Of a stretch of 64,000 nt of DNA, positions 1 through 11,241 are shown one piece after another. The translations under genes were made by a program, and so were the position numbers. A model generated the notes under the pieces. It was not told where the DNA came from and made no database searches. It saw only the letters and a list, made by a program, of their open reading frames with translations. Origin of the DNA: Fistulifera solaris (lineage: Eukaryota > Bacillariophyta > Bacillariophyceae > Naviculales > Stauroneidaceae); NCBI GenBank assembly GCA_030295235.1, contig AP026149.1, positions 558,001 through 622,000 on the forward strand, given 5' to 3'. Numbering within the stretch: position 1 is the first letter of the stretch; each line of letters opens with the position of its first letter.

Positions 1-1059
1 CCTCTCGGTTTCGGGTACGTTCACGATTCTCACGGAGCGCACGCGCACGGGGACATGAGCATGGGCGGGGGCCACGCGAGTCACGGTATGGGCGGCACTA
101 CCACCGGCACTACAACAGGCACTAGCAACACAGGCAACAACACACCAACTATAAGCAATTTCACATCTACCAGACAAAGTGATATGATGGGCATGAATCA
201 CAGTGCGAGTACAGGGATGAATGGGACGGCGGTCGGCTCCCTGGAGCATTACTATTCGCCAACCGGCGAGTGCATGGCGTCGCTTTCCTGTCCAGCGCCT
301 CTTCACAACAGAGGAAATACCTCCCTGGCCTTTCGACAAGGAGCGTTTGGGATCTGGGAAGAGGTTCCTGATCACGGCCTGGGTGAGTATCGTAGCTCTT
401 TCTTTCAACCGCTCGAGGCATGGCTAGGGGAGTGGAGCGTCGAGCTGAATTTCGACGATGCTACGTTCGGGGAAGATATCTTTTATTACTGTCACATTCA
501 CAATATGATGGCTGGTCGAATCAAGCTGTTGAGGCGCGGTGTCCCTGTGAACGATGAAGACACTCCTGCACTTCCGGAGGACTACTATAGCCCAGTTGTC
601 AGTGACTTTGACCAGACTTGCGGTACTCATGGCCTAGCAGACTTCCAGTTACCGCATCCGCAGTGCCCCGATACTTTTGTCTGTAATGCCGAGCAAATCA
701 CCAATCCTTCGCTAGCTAACTTTGTGGACTGCTTGAATGCTATGAATTGTCACATGTTTGCTGGTATGACAACAGGAATGACAGCGTCTTCTGAGATTGC
801 CTTGTTCTTAAATCAAATGATTCCGCATCACCAGAATGCAGTAAACATGGCCAAACTCTTGCTAAGAAGTGGCAAGGTAACCTGCGAAAATCTCAAGAAC
901 GTAACTGACCCCATGTGCCAGCTGGAAATACTTCTGCGGGGAATCATCGGCGAGCAAAACCACCAAATCCAACTAATGCAACAAGAGCTGAAACAATATT
1001 CTCCTTTGGGGGAATGCGTCGTACATGTCACAGAAACAAGTCGCATATCAAGCAGGTAA
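1..1059 (+). CDS. Cupredoxin/multicopper-oxidase-like protein with C-terminal DUF305 domain (5' partial)
   Basis: The frame is open from base 1, so the N-terminus lies outside the window. The visible part begins with a His/Met/Gly-rich stretch and a Thr/Gly/Asn-rich low-complexity segment. Then comes a cupredoxin-like portion ending in FYYCHIHNMMAGRIKLL, which resembles the type-1 copper motif of multicopper oxidases but lacks the usual HCH and its exact spacing. After a Cys-containing linker, the last ~85 residues match the DUF305 pattern (IALFLNQMIPHHQNAV, then EQNHQIQLMQ), a helical domain with a conserved MIPHH. The His/Met richness and both domains suggest an extracytoplasmic copper-handling protein; this is inference. 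It ends about 50 bp from the convergent INTS1 stop. Confidence 0.75.
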   Translation, partial: PLGFGYVHDSHGAHAHGDMSMGGGHASHGMGGTTTGTTTGTSNTGNNTPTISNFTSTRQSDMMGMNHSASTGMNGTAVGSLEHYYSPTGECMASLSCPAPLHNRGNTSLAFRQGAFGIWEEVPDHGLGEYRSSFFQPLEAWLGEWSVELNFDDATFGEDIFYYCHIHNMMAGRIKLLRRGVPVNDEDTPALPEDYYSPVVSDFDQTCGTHGLADFQLPHPQCPDTFVCNAEQITNPSLANFVDCLNAMNCHMFAGMTTGMTASSEIALFLNQMIPHHQNAVNMAKLLLRSGKVTCENLKNVTDPMCQLEILLRGIIGEQNHQIQLMQQELKQYSPLGECVVHVTETSRISSR

Positions 1060-1107
1060 AGGGTTTTTATTAGCGCTAACTGATAAGTCATTTTTTTACT
1101 TTCGGCG

Positions 1108-4100
1108 TCATGGACTAGATTTAAGACTTTCGACTGCTTGTTGCGGGGTAATGAAATTACAAATTACAAGCAAGTGCCTGATCTCGTTATCGTCTATTGT
1201 TGAACCGAGCCACTGTCTCCATTCATCTGGTTTGCATTGCTGAAAAGTTTGAAACAAATTAGCAAGTTTGGAATAAATTCTTTTGCATTTTTCTCGACTT
1301 CGCCACTGTAGTTGAATGGGCAAAAGCTTTAAGTAAGGAGCCAAAAAATCTTTTAGACCAAGCCGAAACCCGCACCCGAACAACACGTCCTTTGGGACAG
1401 ATGATATAATGTCCAAGAATGCGGCCCAGACTGATTCCGTGTAGGAGTAACCCCAATGGCGAACAATTACGAAAACATTCGTGTTCATGTAATGGGCCTC
1501 TAGCGGATAATCGAATCCTTCTCCATGAACCATACCTCGGGTCCCATTATCGCGTTCTGTGTTCGACGCATCGTGTTCAAGGAGCAAGGCAAAGTCCTTT
1601 CCTCTTCGAAGCACAATCAAAGGGTGTCTTCGGGCCATGTCGTTTAAAATCTTGATGGAGCGGAACTGTCCGCTGCTAATGGACTCTATAACTTCGTTAA
1701 TTTTGTCATCCAAGCTTGATACCCATTCAGAAAATTGTTCCTGAAACAATTCAGAAGCTTTCATTAAAAGTCGACGAGTTCGCTCAGGGTTGAGATCAAG
1801 CCACAAAGAATGCTTGAGGTATAATCTTAGGAAAAATGAAGAAAATACCGGTTTCAGAATAAGGTCCGTGTCAGCTTTAATCTCAGCAATAACATTTCGA
1901 GTGACTGATTCAAAAGGCGATTTTCCCAAACTAGATACCCACAATCCGAAATCGAAACCGAGTGCGGCGTGACTGTCGTGTATAGATGCAGCGCATTTCA
2001 AACAGAACAAAGCAATGTTGATCATTCCCTCAATCGCTTGAGCGTCGAACGTTCTTTGGTTTGGTGGTGACGTCATCTGAGCGGGTGAACCAAAGGGAAC
2101 TGGGATTGTATTGATAAGGAACCTTACGACGTTGACTATGTGGACAGCTGCATCGTTCGCGACAGCCATTTCTTTACAGATCCAATCCATACACTCCGAT
2201 TGATGTGATGAAGTCCAACTTTCTGTTGCTTTTATTACCAGACTTGACGATACTTTTTCACTAACGCTTAACGAAAACACTGCTTTCCATAACTCTGGTG
2301 TACCCTTTGCTTTGGTAAGAAGTGGAACCCACTTGAGCAACAATGACAGGTTGTTTTCTTTCACTTGCTTTTCTTTATACACGCAGCGTACCAGTTCCGT
2401 TGCACAATCGCACATTTCGCTTTGAGATTTGTCTAGCATCGACGCCAATATGGCATTGACAACATTGACATCACCTTGTTCGACTCCTTTTGAGATGCTG
2501 ACCACCGTTGATTGTACCGCAATCTTTTGAACTTTCTGATCCATTACAATCCATTTATTGGATTCCTTTTTGACTTGAAAAGGAAGAACGACGTCAAGTG
2601 TATCATCTAACTCCGACGTGGCCATTTTCGACGAGAATACCAGTGGGGACCGAACCTTCACGCTGCTATTTTTCTCCTTTCCTTTAGACTTCGCTTCATC
2701 GCCTAGGTAGGTCTGCGATAACCATTTAATGAAAGTTGTTGAGACCTCTGTACTATTGTCGCTCACATCTATGCCGTGCAAGCCCATGTACGATGTTAGT
2801 CGGCCCAGGAGCTTTCTCGATATTTGGCGCTTTGTTCCTATTCGACCAATATCCCAATGACTAGAGGCAGACGGAACCATTAACTCTAGGTACGTTGCTG
2901 TCATGTCAGGAGCTCGTTGTCCCAAACGTCCCAGCCTGTCTATCATAGTCAATAACGAAGCCCTAGGTAGCCCAGAACAGAGAAGCAGCCTTGGTAAAAA
3001 CGAAGCGGGAGCAGAAAGTGCAGCCCGTCGAGCAATCGCGTCGCTCCGGGCTTTGGCTAACATGATCCACAACTCGACAGGAACTGTAATGTTTTTCTTA
3101 AGACTTGTTTTCGTGTCATCAAGCAGCACGTCGACATCCTTTTCGTTATCACCTTCTGAGTGTTGATGAAGTAGTGCATCCGCTAAATAATCGATGTACT
3201 TTGACGAGTCACCTTCAGCTGTTCTAAATTCGTCTTTCCATAAACTCAAAAAGACTGATATCGACTGCACGAGAGACAACGATATTCCTTGTATGTAATC
3301 ACGATCGACCATGGACTGATCGAAGTCTTGCGTAATCTTGGATTCGTCGGAAGTTTGAACGCGCGTCGAAAACTCTTCGAAAATAACTTTGATTATTATT
3401 GATCGGAGGTCAGTGTAAGAGTCTATAGCTTCCGCCAACACACTTGGTCGCTTCGAGATGAGATCGACAACAAGATCTGCAAATCGAAAAGAAACGTCGA
3501 TTACGTTTTTCTCGGAATACTCAATGATCTGTTGAAGCGATACAATGAGAGACCTAAGTACAGAGCCCCTTTCAAAGGAAGCAGCGGTTGCCTAGACATT
3601 TCGATAGTGCCCGTTAGTATTATCAAACAACCAGATTTCGTAACAAATATCTCGTACCATGTATTTGACAGCATCTGGGAGAATATATGATGCATCTTTC
3701 AGCAGCAAAATACTCCGCATCCAAGACCCCGAACTTGTCGAAGCGTCAATGCAAGCAGGTAATGATTCTTGGAGAACTCTCCTAGCACAGCGCCGCCGAT
3801 CAGGATTATGACTTGCGATATCAGAAATGAGAAGTTCAAATGCCTTTACTGTCTCTCCAGTACCAAATTTTCCTTCTAGGGACTGTTGCACATGCCTTAA
3901 TAGCGGAGCAGCCAAGTCCCAAAGCTCCTTCTTTCATCGCCGTCGTTTCCATGCGCTCTCAATAACAAAAAGCAAGACGTGCTGGAGTGTAATCGCGAAA
4001 TGATTTCGGGGAACTTAGAAACTATCGGTATGAGCCAGTCATACGCCCGTTCTACTGCATTGCGGGTGGTATTCCCTATAGTCATTGTAAGAAAATCAGG

Positions 4101-7100
4101 ATCCGTACTCTTCTGGAATTCATCGGAAAGTTCGAAAGCATTGTCGACTGCTATGATCAACTCGGCAACTTCCCTGGGCGGCTTCCTCGCCGGGCCATCA
4201 GGGTCCCAAAGCATAATCGATTTTTGAGCTGACTTCAACATTTTCTTTCGGCGCGTTCGTTCTGAGGCAAAATTGACAAATTTTAGGACAAGTCCTTTAT
4301 TTCGGTGTCAATATCGGTCACGCACCTTCAAGTAATCGCGCAGCGTCCTTGTCTTTTGCTGTTTTAAAAGACGCTTTGATATCCTTGATCCTGTCTTCGT
4401 TGAGTCCTCTTCCATGAAAATGGGCGGAAGGAAAAGTTGTTCCGCAATTGAAGTCTCCTTATCATTGTTGGTATCTCAGGTTAGCTTCAAGCACAGAATC
4501 CAAGAGACGGAATAACTTGAAGGTTGTACCTACCTCCTCTCGAGCTTTTTGTTCAGCCGACTTCATTTTGTCTCGACCAACATCGTCGCAGTCTACAGTT
4601 GGGAAACGGTATTTGGAAGATGTTACCATCTTCATTATGGATTGCAAAGTCGGATGTTCTTTCCACATTACGTCGGCAATTTTTCCTGAAGCACTACAGA
4701 AGACTAACGACACCACCGTCGCTCGCCACCAATTACCAGGAAGAGCCAGCCTAACAAAAAAATGAGACCTCATCGTGTATTATAGGCATAAAGCATTCTC
4801 GCGCTTACCTTGGGAGGTTTACTGGAGGATTGGCTTCTATAGGTGGCTTGTATTGGGCGAGATTATACATCTCCCAGACCAAACTGGGATCGTTCACCCT
4901 AACCTTTCCTTCTCGATCTTTGCTGCATGATCTTAAAAGATTTTCTATAATCTGTAAGGACATTTGAGGCTCCAGACCTTCTTCATCCTCCCTAGATGCT
5001 TCCAGAACGATCCAAATGAGATCATCATTTACGTCCGCTCCATATTTACAGCAAAGCCTCACCGCGTCTATCTCAGCCTCCCACTCCTTAGTGCATTCAT
5101 TCGATGGTGCCGCTTCGCTTGGTAGATTAAACTCTCTCATTGAACCAGACTCAGGCTCTTCGATAAATAATAGGCAACGTAAAGTGTTTAGCCATGACGG
5201 GATCGTTTCTTCCTCGAACTGCCCTAAAGTGCTGCGGAAATTTGGAAGACCAGCTCCGACAAATTCTTTGTCCCCTTTTGCATTGATTCGTTCGCTTAAC
5301 GTAGAAGAATAGTAAGGTCCATAATAGGTGCAGAACCAAGACAGAAGGAGTTTTCGAACAGATAGAAGGGATGCCCTCAAACTAAGTTCTTCTGTTTCCG
5401 ACAAACTAGCTTTCCCTTTACCACGAACAAAAGAAGAAACTGCGAGCGTCACGCACTGGAACATGAGACGAGCTTTGTCCTCTGCGTTTCTAAATGACCA
5501 GCCTTGACTATTGACGTCAAATTCAAAGAAAGACTTCATCAGTTGAACGCCATCAAAAGAAGATGAAATTTCCGCTGCAAACCTGCGCAAGATACGACGC
5601 AACTTTAAAATTAAGCGCACTCTGCCAGACGCTAAGCCTTTGTTTGCATCATTCACATCTTCCAGGTCACGCGCCATCATCATCAAGAAAGATGAAGCAA
5701 TGGCATCGTATGAAACTTGTGCCGGCACAACCGCATGGATTGCACCTACCATCTTAACGGGTCTAGTAGACTCTGTAGAGGCGTGCGTAGGGCTTGAGAG
5801 AACTTCAATTTCATCGTGCAACAGCTTAGAATACATCCTGCGCACGACATTTAAGGTTGGTATTCGCTTCGCAATTTCAGTAATATTTTCGACATGGGTA
5901 TTTAGCTGATTGGCCTTCAGCCGCATCGCCAATATACTATCAATCGCAAGAAGATCATCTGGTAAAGGTGGGTCCTCGTGCTTCATATGATTCACAGTTG
6001 CCGAAAATAGTGTTCGAGCTAGCCCTGCCAGTGCTGGGGATTGCAGCCATTTCGAGAGATTGGATGCGATGAGACTTCTCACTTTTGGTATGGAAACAAA
6101 CATCGGAAGAGCCTGGAGTAGCCCCGAGTTTTGCTTTGATTTAACATCCAATCGTTCGAACAAGGAAGATGCTATCCGGTCTACGGCAACTTCGAAGTTG
6201 ACCCCAAAGTACCTAGGTCGAACACTTTCAAGATCGAGATTCGTTTGATTGACTGGGTAGCTACTTATTTCCCGCCCCCTGGTGGCTTTATTGCTCCCTC
6301 CTTTCGCCGTCAGTTCTATTTCCTCGTCTTCTTCACCGGAAGACGAAGAGTTTCCGCTCTCGCCTCTTTTCCTCTTTCCTTGTTCTTGCGATGAGCCGTA
6401 AGAGGATACGCTTCCCCGGCTAATCGTTGGCGAGCTTACGGATAGTTCTTGGTAAGCCTCCGAAACCATAGCGGCTTGTGCCATCCCTTCCTCGGATGTC
6501 GTCGGTATGACCGATGATCGGTGACAGAGTTCCAAATTCTGGACCAGCAAACGGCAATTCGCATCATCAATCCAGAGACGAGGACCAAATACATCATCCG
6601 CGTAAGCTTTTACGAGTGATGGCGGCCAATGGTCCAAATGAGCAAACGAAGCGTACAAGATAGTTGCCGCCAAAGTGGCGAGGGAGTAGTGAGGCATAAC
6701 CGCATGATCCACCAACTTTCGTCCTACCGGATTGGGAGAATGTGTCGTTTTCATAAATTTGTTGGATGTCACTTCATTGTTGCTAAAAGACAGAGAACGT
6801 TTCCGACCACCACCCGTCGCTGGAATGGATGCTTCGGCTTCGAAAGAGGGCGGAGCGGCCGAGGGCGACAAGCACTGCAGTAAAGCCGTGAATACTTGAG
6901 AATCTCGCACCACAGCATTTATTGCAGGGATTTCAGCTGGTGCGGGGCATTTTGGAATCTTTTTCTCGCTTTCCGCTGCATCTCTAAATTTCAAACAACG
7001 TTGACAACGGATTGAAAGTGGATCAAAAAGCATCGCCGTGAGAGCTCGTTCGATTCCCAAAATCAACCAGCGACTGTTCACCATGTGTTCCTTACCTTGT

Positions 7101-7376
7101 ACGCTGTAAGACTTCCTGATCTACTTTCAAATAGTATATAAGAGCGATGGCTGCCGTATACATGTCGGCAATTTCCTTACCGGAAGATTGCTGGAAGATA
7201 TCTCGCTGGAAAGTTTTGATCGTACGGATCGAACGCTCCAGGTCGGGTGTCTTATCGCCCATGATGCAACAAGTTGTCGTCTTCAGGCCGCAACTGAGTT
7301 GATAATTGATAAATACTTTGCTTTTTGCAATCAAACGGGCAACAACATCATCGTCAAAAATTCTATCATCAGTCAT
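1108..7376 (-). CDS. INTS1: Integrator complex subunit 1 homologue, six exons
   Basis: Integrator is a nuclear complex that cleaves nascent RNA and attenuates RNA polymerase II; INTS1 is its large helical scaffold. Identification rests on collinear similarity to remembered animal INTS1: the segment with WKEHPTLQSIMKMVTSSKY, then LWDPDGPARKPPREV, then DPDFLTMTIG, and C-terminally HPLIVLRRGKDFALLLEHD. Exons that keep frame with GT...AG ends: 7376-7096, 6983-4809, 4750-4530, 4406-4326, 4261-3632 and 3568-1108. One single-base frame slip remains near 3925 in exon 5. With it restored the coding length is divisible by three, giving about 1949 residues, close to animal INTS1. Start is the ATG at 7376. 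Small details of exons 3-4 are inferred from splice signals and frame only. Confidence 0.8.
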
Positions 7377-7525
7377 CTAGTCGCGCTGATTCCTCAATAC
7401 CGGTACGATCCTATTTTATTTACAGTACCTATTTTAACTGAAGGATTATTTTTCCCCCCTCGGGGTGTTGACACATGAGTCCAAGAAAAAAAGATGCTGT
7501 AACTATCAATTCAGGTTATAATTAT

Positions 7526-8423
7526 CTAAGTCACTATTCCAAGAATACCGACCATCATCAGCGCTGCAGATATAGAGAGCATTACAATTTTCAACGGCGA
7601 CACTTCCGAAAGAGTCGCAATGTCAGAAGCGGACATGGGCCGGTTAAACCATCCAACTATAGCTATACGCTCTTTTGCGTGTCTAAAACCTCATGAGGAA
7701 TGGCATCGCTTTGAAAAACAACCAACGTGCCCCCTTCTGGATCGACATCTTTATAGAAAGGACTTTCGCCTGGTGGTAGCTCGTCCCCACCCGAGTCAAA
7801 ATGCAATCGAAGTTGCCCAGCATCTTTTACAGAATTCCAATCTTTATTTAAATAAAGCAACATCGAAAATGTTCTCAGAACGGATGCCGATCCAGGAATT
7901 GCATCACGATGACGACGGTAGAACCCTCCTTCAGGATAGTAGGCGTATAAAAGCTCCGTGAGGTCGTCATCCAAAGGGCCAAAAATCCCCAAATCCGTGC
8001 GCAAACGATCCAATCGTTCGTACAACTCCTGTCGGCCGGCATGCGGTGGTAAGCCCTTTTTGTTTTCCCAAGAAAACAGGTCTCCGCTACCCGGATCTTT
8101 GTATTGACCGTGTTGGTCGAGTCTTGACCGATCTTGGCTACTTTGAAACGGTTTTTAGATCGTAACTGCTCAACATCTTGACGAAGCGATTGCTGCAGAG
8201 ACTCTGATATAAAGCCAGGTACTATCAAATATTTGTTCTCCTTTAACTCTCGTAATTGTTCTTGTGAAAGACTTGGAGTCGTCGTCGCGAGCCGTTTAGC
8301 AGTTGATGGACGAACGTGCGCGATGGGGTCCGACAGCCAAGCTTTGCTAATATTTGGGGAAAAACCAAGCAGAAGTAACACGGCCGCAATGTGTTGCCTT
8401 TTATTGTATGAACTGGCTACCAT
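7526..8423 (-). CDS. Prolyl 4-hydroxylase-like 2-oxoglutarate/Fe(II) oxygenase
   Basis: A secretory-pathway 2OG-Fe(II) dioxygenase, probably hydroxylating protein side chains. The ATG at 8423 starts a hydrophobic signal sequence (AAVLLLLGF). The catalytic double-stranded beta-helix shows iron ligands in FYRRHRDAIPG (HxD) and IPHEV (distal His), followed by RIAIVGWFNRP, where the Arg would bind 2-oxoglutarate. A hydrophobic helix (KIVMLSISAALMMVGILG) closes the protein and could be a membrane anchor. Two one-base slips interrupt the frame: at an A/T run near 8063-8066 and near 7668-7670. Restoring both makes 900 nt, 299 residues. Substrate is not visible. Confidence 0.75.
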
Positions 8424-9434
8424 GGTAAAAAAATGAAGACACGCATATTGCGAAGGATTTGTCAAGGATTCGTCATGGTTACTACGTAGAATTAGTTTCT
8501 GCGATCGATTGATCGCGATGCGATCTATTCTGCGATCGGCAATCGACACATCCGTCCTCCGTCGGTCAATCACGAGTCACGATCCAGTCACTAATAGGGT
8601 ACATTTCAGCAGATAGTCTAAATACCTGTTCAACTGTTCAAGTTCAATCACATGTGCAGAAACGTCATCAAAGGGGCAAGAATACTTCCTTAACTAACGA
8701 CTGAAACAGGAACGTTAGTTGCAAAACTCATAGCTGCATTCGTTATGCGAAGGCTGAAGTAAGAAAATAATTCCGTTGTCCTCCGAAGTTTACCAAGAAT
8801 AAGGTCTAAAGTGTTAAAGTTCGGGAATGAACTAGGTCACCATTAACTCCCTTCCAGTATCAAAAACCACTAGCTATCCGTCTGATACTTATTGCTTTTT
8901 GATCGTGTTCAACGATGTCATTACTAAGGTGATGTTGTCTTTTCACATCTTGAGCACTTATATAAGCCTTCACCTTGCCCTACGGCGCTAGTCATTACTT
9001 CGAGCCCTAAGTGCCAACTTCACAGAGATCCGATAGAGCCTCGGAGTATTCATCGCGGAAGTTAGGTCAACCGAAAAGGGCTATATCTACACGCCATTGC
9101 GGATCGATGAGCGCTTCTCTTTGTCACCAATTTATCCACCCCCTTTGAGAATAGCCCAACTAATTGATGGAAGCTTTATCGCTCGCAATTCTGTTCATCC
9201 AAATCGACTTCCTCCTACATGTTAGCTTGTCGATCGTATTCCTCGCGTGGCTAGGAGGTTGTTACAGGGAGACGTCACGATTAATCTTTGTGATAGCCGC
9301 AGTATTCTGTTTTCATTTTCGTCTCTCGTTCAGCCAAGAACAGATTGTGTCTCTTCCTTCTGTGGTTATCAACACGTTAGCAGGATCACAGATATCATCC
9401 AACCGATTTGCGCCTGGTGTTATTGTTTAGGCAG
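8424..9434. other. Gene-less stretch, about 1 kb
   Basis: It lies between the oxygenase 5' end (minus strand) and the DUF6824 gene (plus strand), so it should contain two divergent promoters and 5' UTRs. Short overlapping ORFs at 9164-9438 have no recognisable protein features. I see no RNA gene or repeat. Confidence 0.5.
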
Positions 9435-10471
9435 ATGAAAAACGAAAGTTCAGAGCATCAAGACAATTTACTTCCCAGCTCTCTGGATCCTTTCAATGAA
9501 AGTTGTCCGATGGCCAACGCAGCAGACGTTTTGTGTGGCAGAGGAAGGACTTCATTCAATCACGGTAAGAGTTGTTGGGCGCGTTTTCCGCCTTTATCAG
9601 TCTCGCTCACTCATCTGTTTGTGACGATTTAATTAGTTGGAAACAAACGTTTCCGAGAAAGGATCAATGCCACGATTAAGCATTATATGGAAGCGCCCAA
9701 TCGCTATGAAAAATCTTTGGTTGTTCATGGTGTCGTAGAACAAATCCAAGCCTCGGGTGGTCGCTTCTTGAAACACGACGAAAAGACAGGCAGCTGGTAC
9801 GAGCTCAGTAGTGCTCAAATGAAGGAGAAAGTCGGACACGCTATACGTGATGCTGTCAATGCCCTCGAAGCTCGGGCGGAGAGGAAACGCTTTTCTGAAA
9901 CGAAGGAGGAGCGCGATCCAGTAACAACATCACCTGCCCCCGTGTCATCGATTCGCGACAAGGGATCACCTTTGGGAGCTCAAGGTTTCCAGCTTACCAT
10001 GCCTGACCTCAATCCGATTCACACGAAGCAGCATTTTCATCATCCACCCAATCGTTCACAAAAGACTGTCTTCGAGCCGTCTCAGTCGTTGCTGTATCAT
10101 CAACAAAGTCCTTCGGAACATCAGCGGCCTTACAACTTTCCTCCCGTTCCATTTCCGCAACGATATCACGTCGTGAATCGACAGGAGGAATATCAACATT
10201 CGTCGTGCTTACACGACGGTGGCTACTATGATCAACACCACCCCGCTTTGATCGAGCCCATCCCTTACAACCCTATCGCCAGCGAGTCAAAAAGACGAGC
10301 GATGCTCGTCCGGTTGTTCACTCAGACGCTGGTAGAGCTACTGGTCAGAGCAATGGAGAATTAGACGATCATCGTGCCGCCCAACCAGAGAAAGATTTCT
10401 TCTTGGAGCAAATTAATCAAGTGCTGGGTCCGATTGTTGACGACGGAGACGATTCCTGCGTTTCCGTCTAG
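9435..10471 (+). CDS. DUF6824-type 'VLCGRG' domain protein, two exons
   Basis: The ATG at 9435 opens a short Asn/Ser-rich leader followed by the diatom-typical domain: DVLCGRGRTSFNHVGNKRF, VVHGVVEQIQASGGRFLKHD, then SWYELSSAQMKEKVGHAIRD. An intron at 9565-9636 (72 nt, GT...AG) splits the codon after FNH and is confirmed by the domain continuing across it. The rest is low-complexity, rich in His, Gln and Pro, with an acidic C-terminus (DDGDDSC). One A appears missing in the A run 10289-10293; with it the coding length is divisible by three (321 residues). The family is expanded in diatoms. Its function is unknown; a nucleic-acid-binding or regulatory role is often guessed. Confidence 0.8.
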
Positions 10472-11241
10472 CTCTAGATCCTTCAGGATTTCATCTTAAT
10501 AGTGCTCGATATCTTTGACGATGGACCAAAATGAAAAATACTCTGGTTGACAAAGAGAAGAGGTGTTCGACTAGCAAATTATTTGTACAACATTCATAGG
10601 CTCTGCATTGCGATCGTGTTTCTATTGGAATCTTCATCTTGAATTGTGTTTGAGAGATAAAATTAGCAGAACATTCGATGTTTGTTCACAATTCGATGAT
10701 TGCAAAAACGTATTACCAGGGTACCTTGCGTCGCAATGAAAAAATTCTCATGTCGCACGGCGATTCTGGTGCTTAGATGGAGTCCGGATGAATTCAGATT
10801 TTGCATCCTTCGTCGTATTTTTACTTCTTCAACCATTGCCAATTTGCGAAAGCTCCGTGGCAGTCATCCTGATGAGCCAACGTTCGCTACGAGTATGAAC
10901 AAGTAGGAAAAGTAATACTATAAAAGGACAAGTTTCAAAAAAAAACCCAGGTAACAGATGAAAACCTGAAAACCGCAAAAAAGATCGTCCGTATGACTCA
11001 CGACTCATAATTGATGTCAGTCACGACGAACATCATTGCCGCCTACACTTTGGACTATAGAGACCGGATCCCGATCAGATATGATTGCGATACGCGTTCG
11101 ATGAACAACGATGAACGCACTTGAAACGCTCATCGAAGATTTGCGAAGCTTCGATAGAAAGAGAGTCAAACACCACATCATCAGCCACAACATTTCCAAA
11201 TCATCAATTCAATTATTCTTTGTATCAGAGAATTTGAAAAG
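10472..11241. other. Gene-less stretch, about 770 bp
   Basis: It holds the 3' UTR of the DUF6824 gene and the G6PDH promoter. A short open frame from the ATG at 11111 might be a 5' exon of G6PDH, but I could not find a splice that joins it in frame. No other structure was noticed. Confidence 0.4.

Noticed and set aside
4462-4529. Protein-like frame TTFKLFRLLDSVLEANLRYQQ as INTS1 coding sequence
   Set aside because: It runs into two stops. A canonical intron at 4529-4407 removes it, keeps frame, and makes the total coding length fit.
7074-7095. A 22-nt 'intron' (GTAAGG...AACAG) that would join the first two INTS1 open frames
   Set aside because: Too short for splicing. A 112-nt GT...AG intron (7095-6984) keeps the frame and is far more plausible.
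9164-9438. Overlapping plus-strand ORFs upstream of the DUF6824 gene
   Set aside because: No ATG with convincing context and no protein-like composition; probably 5' UTR.
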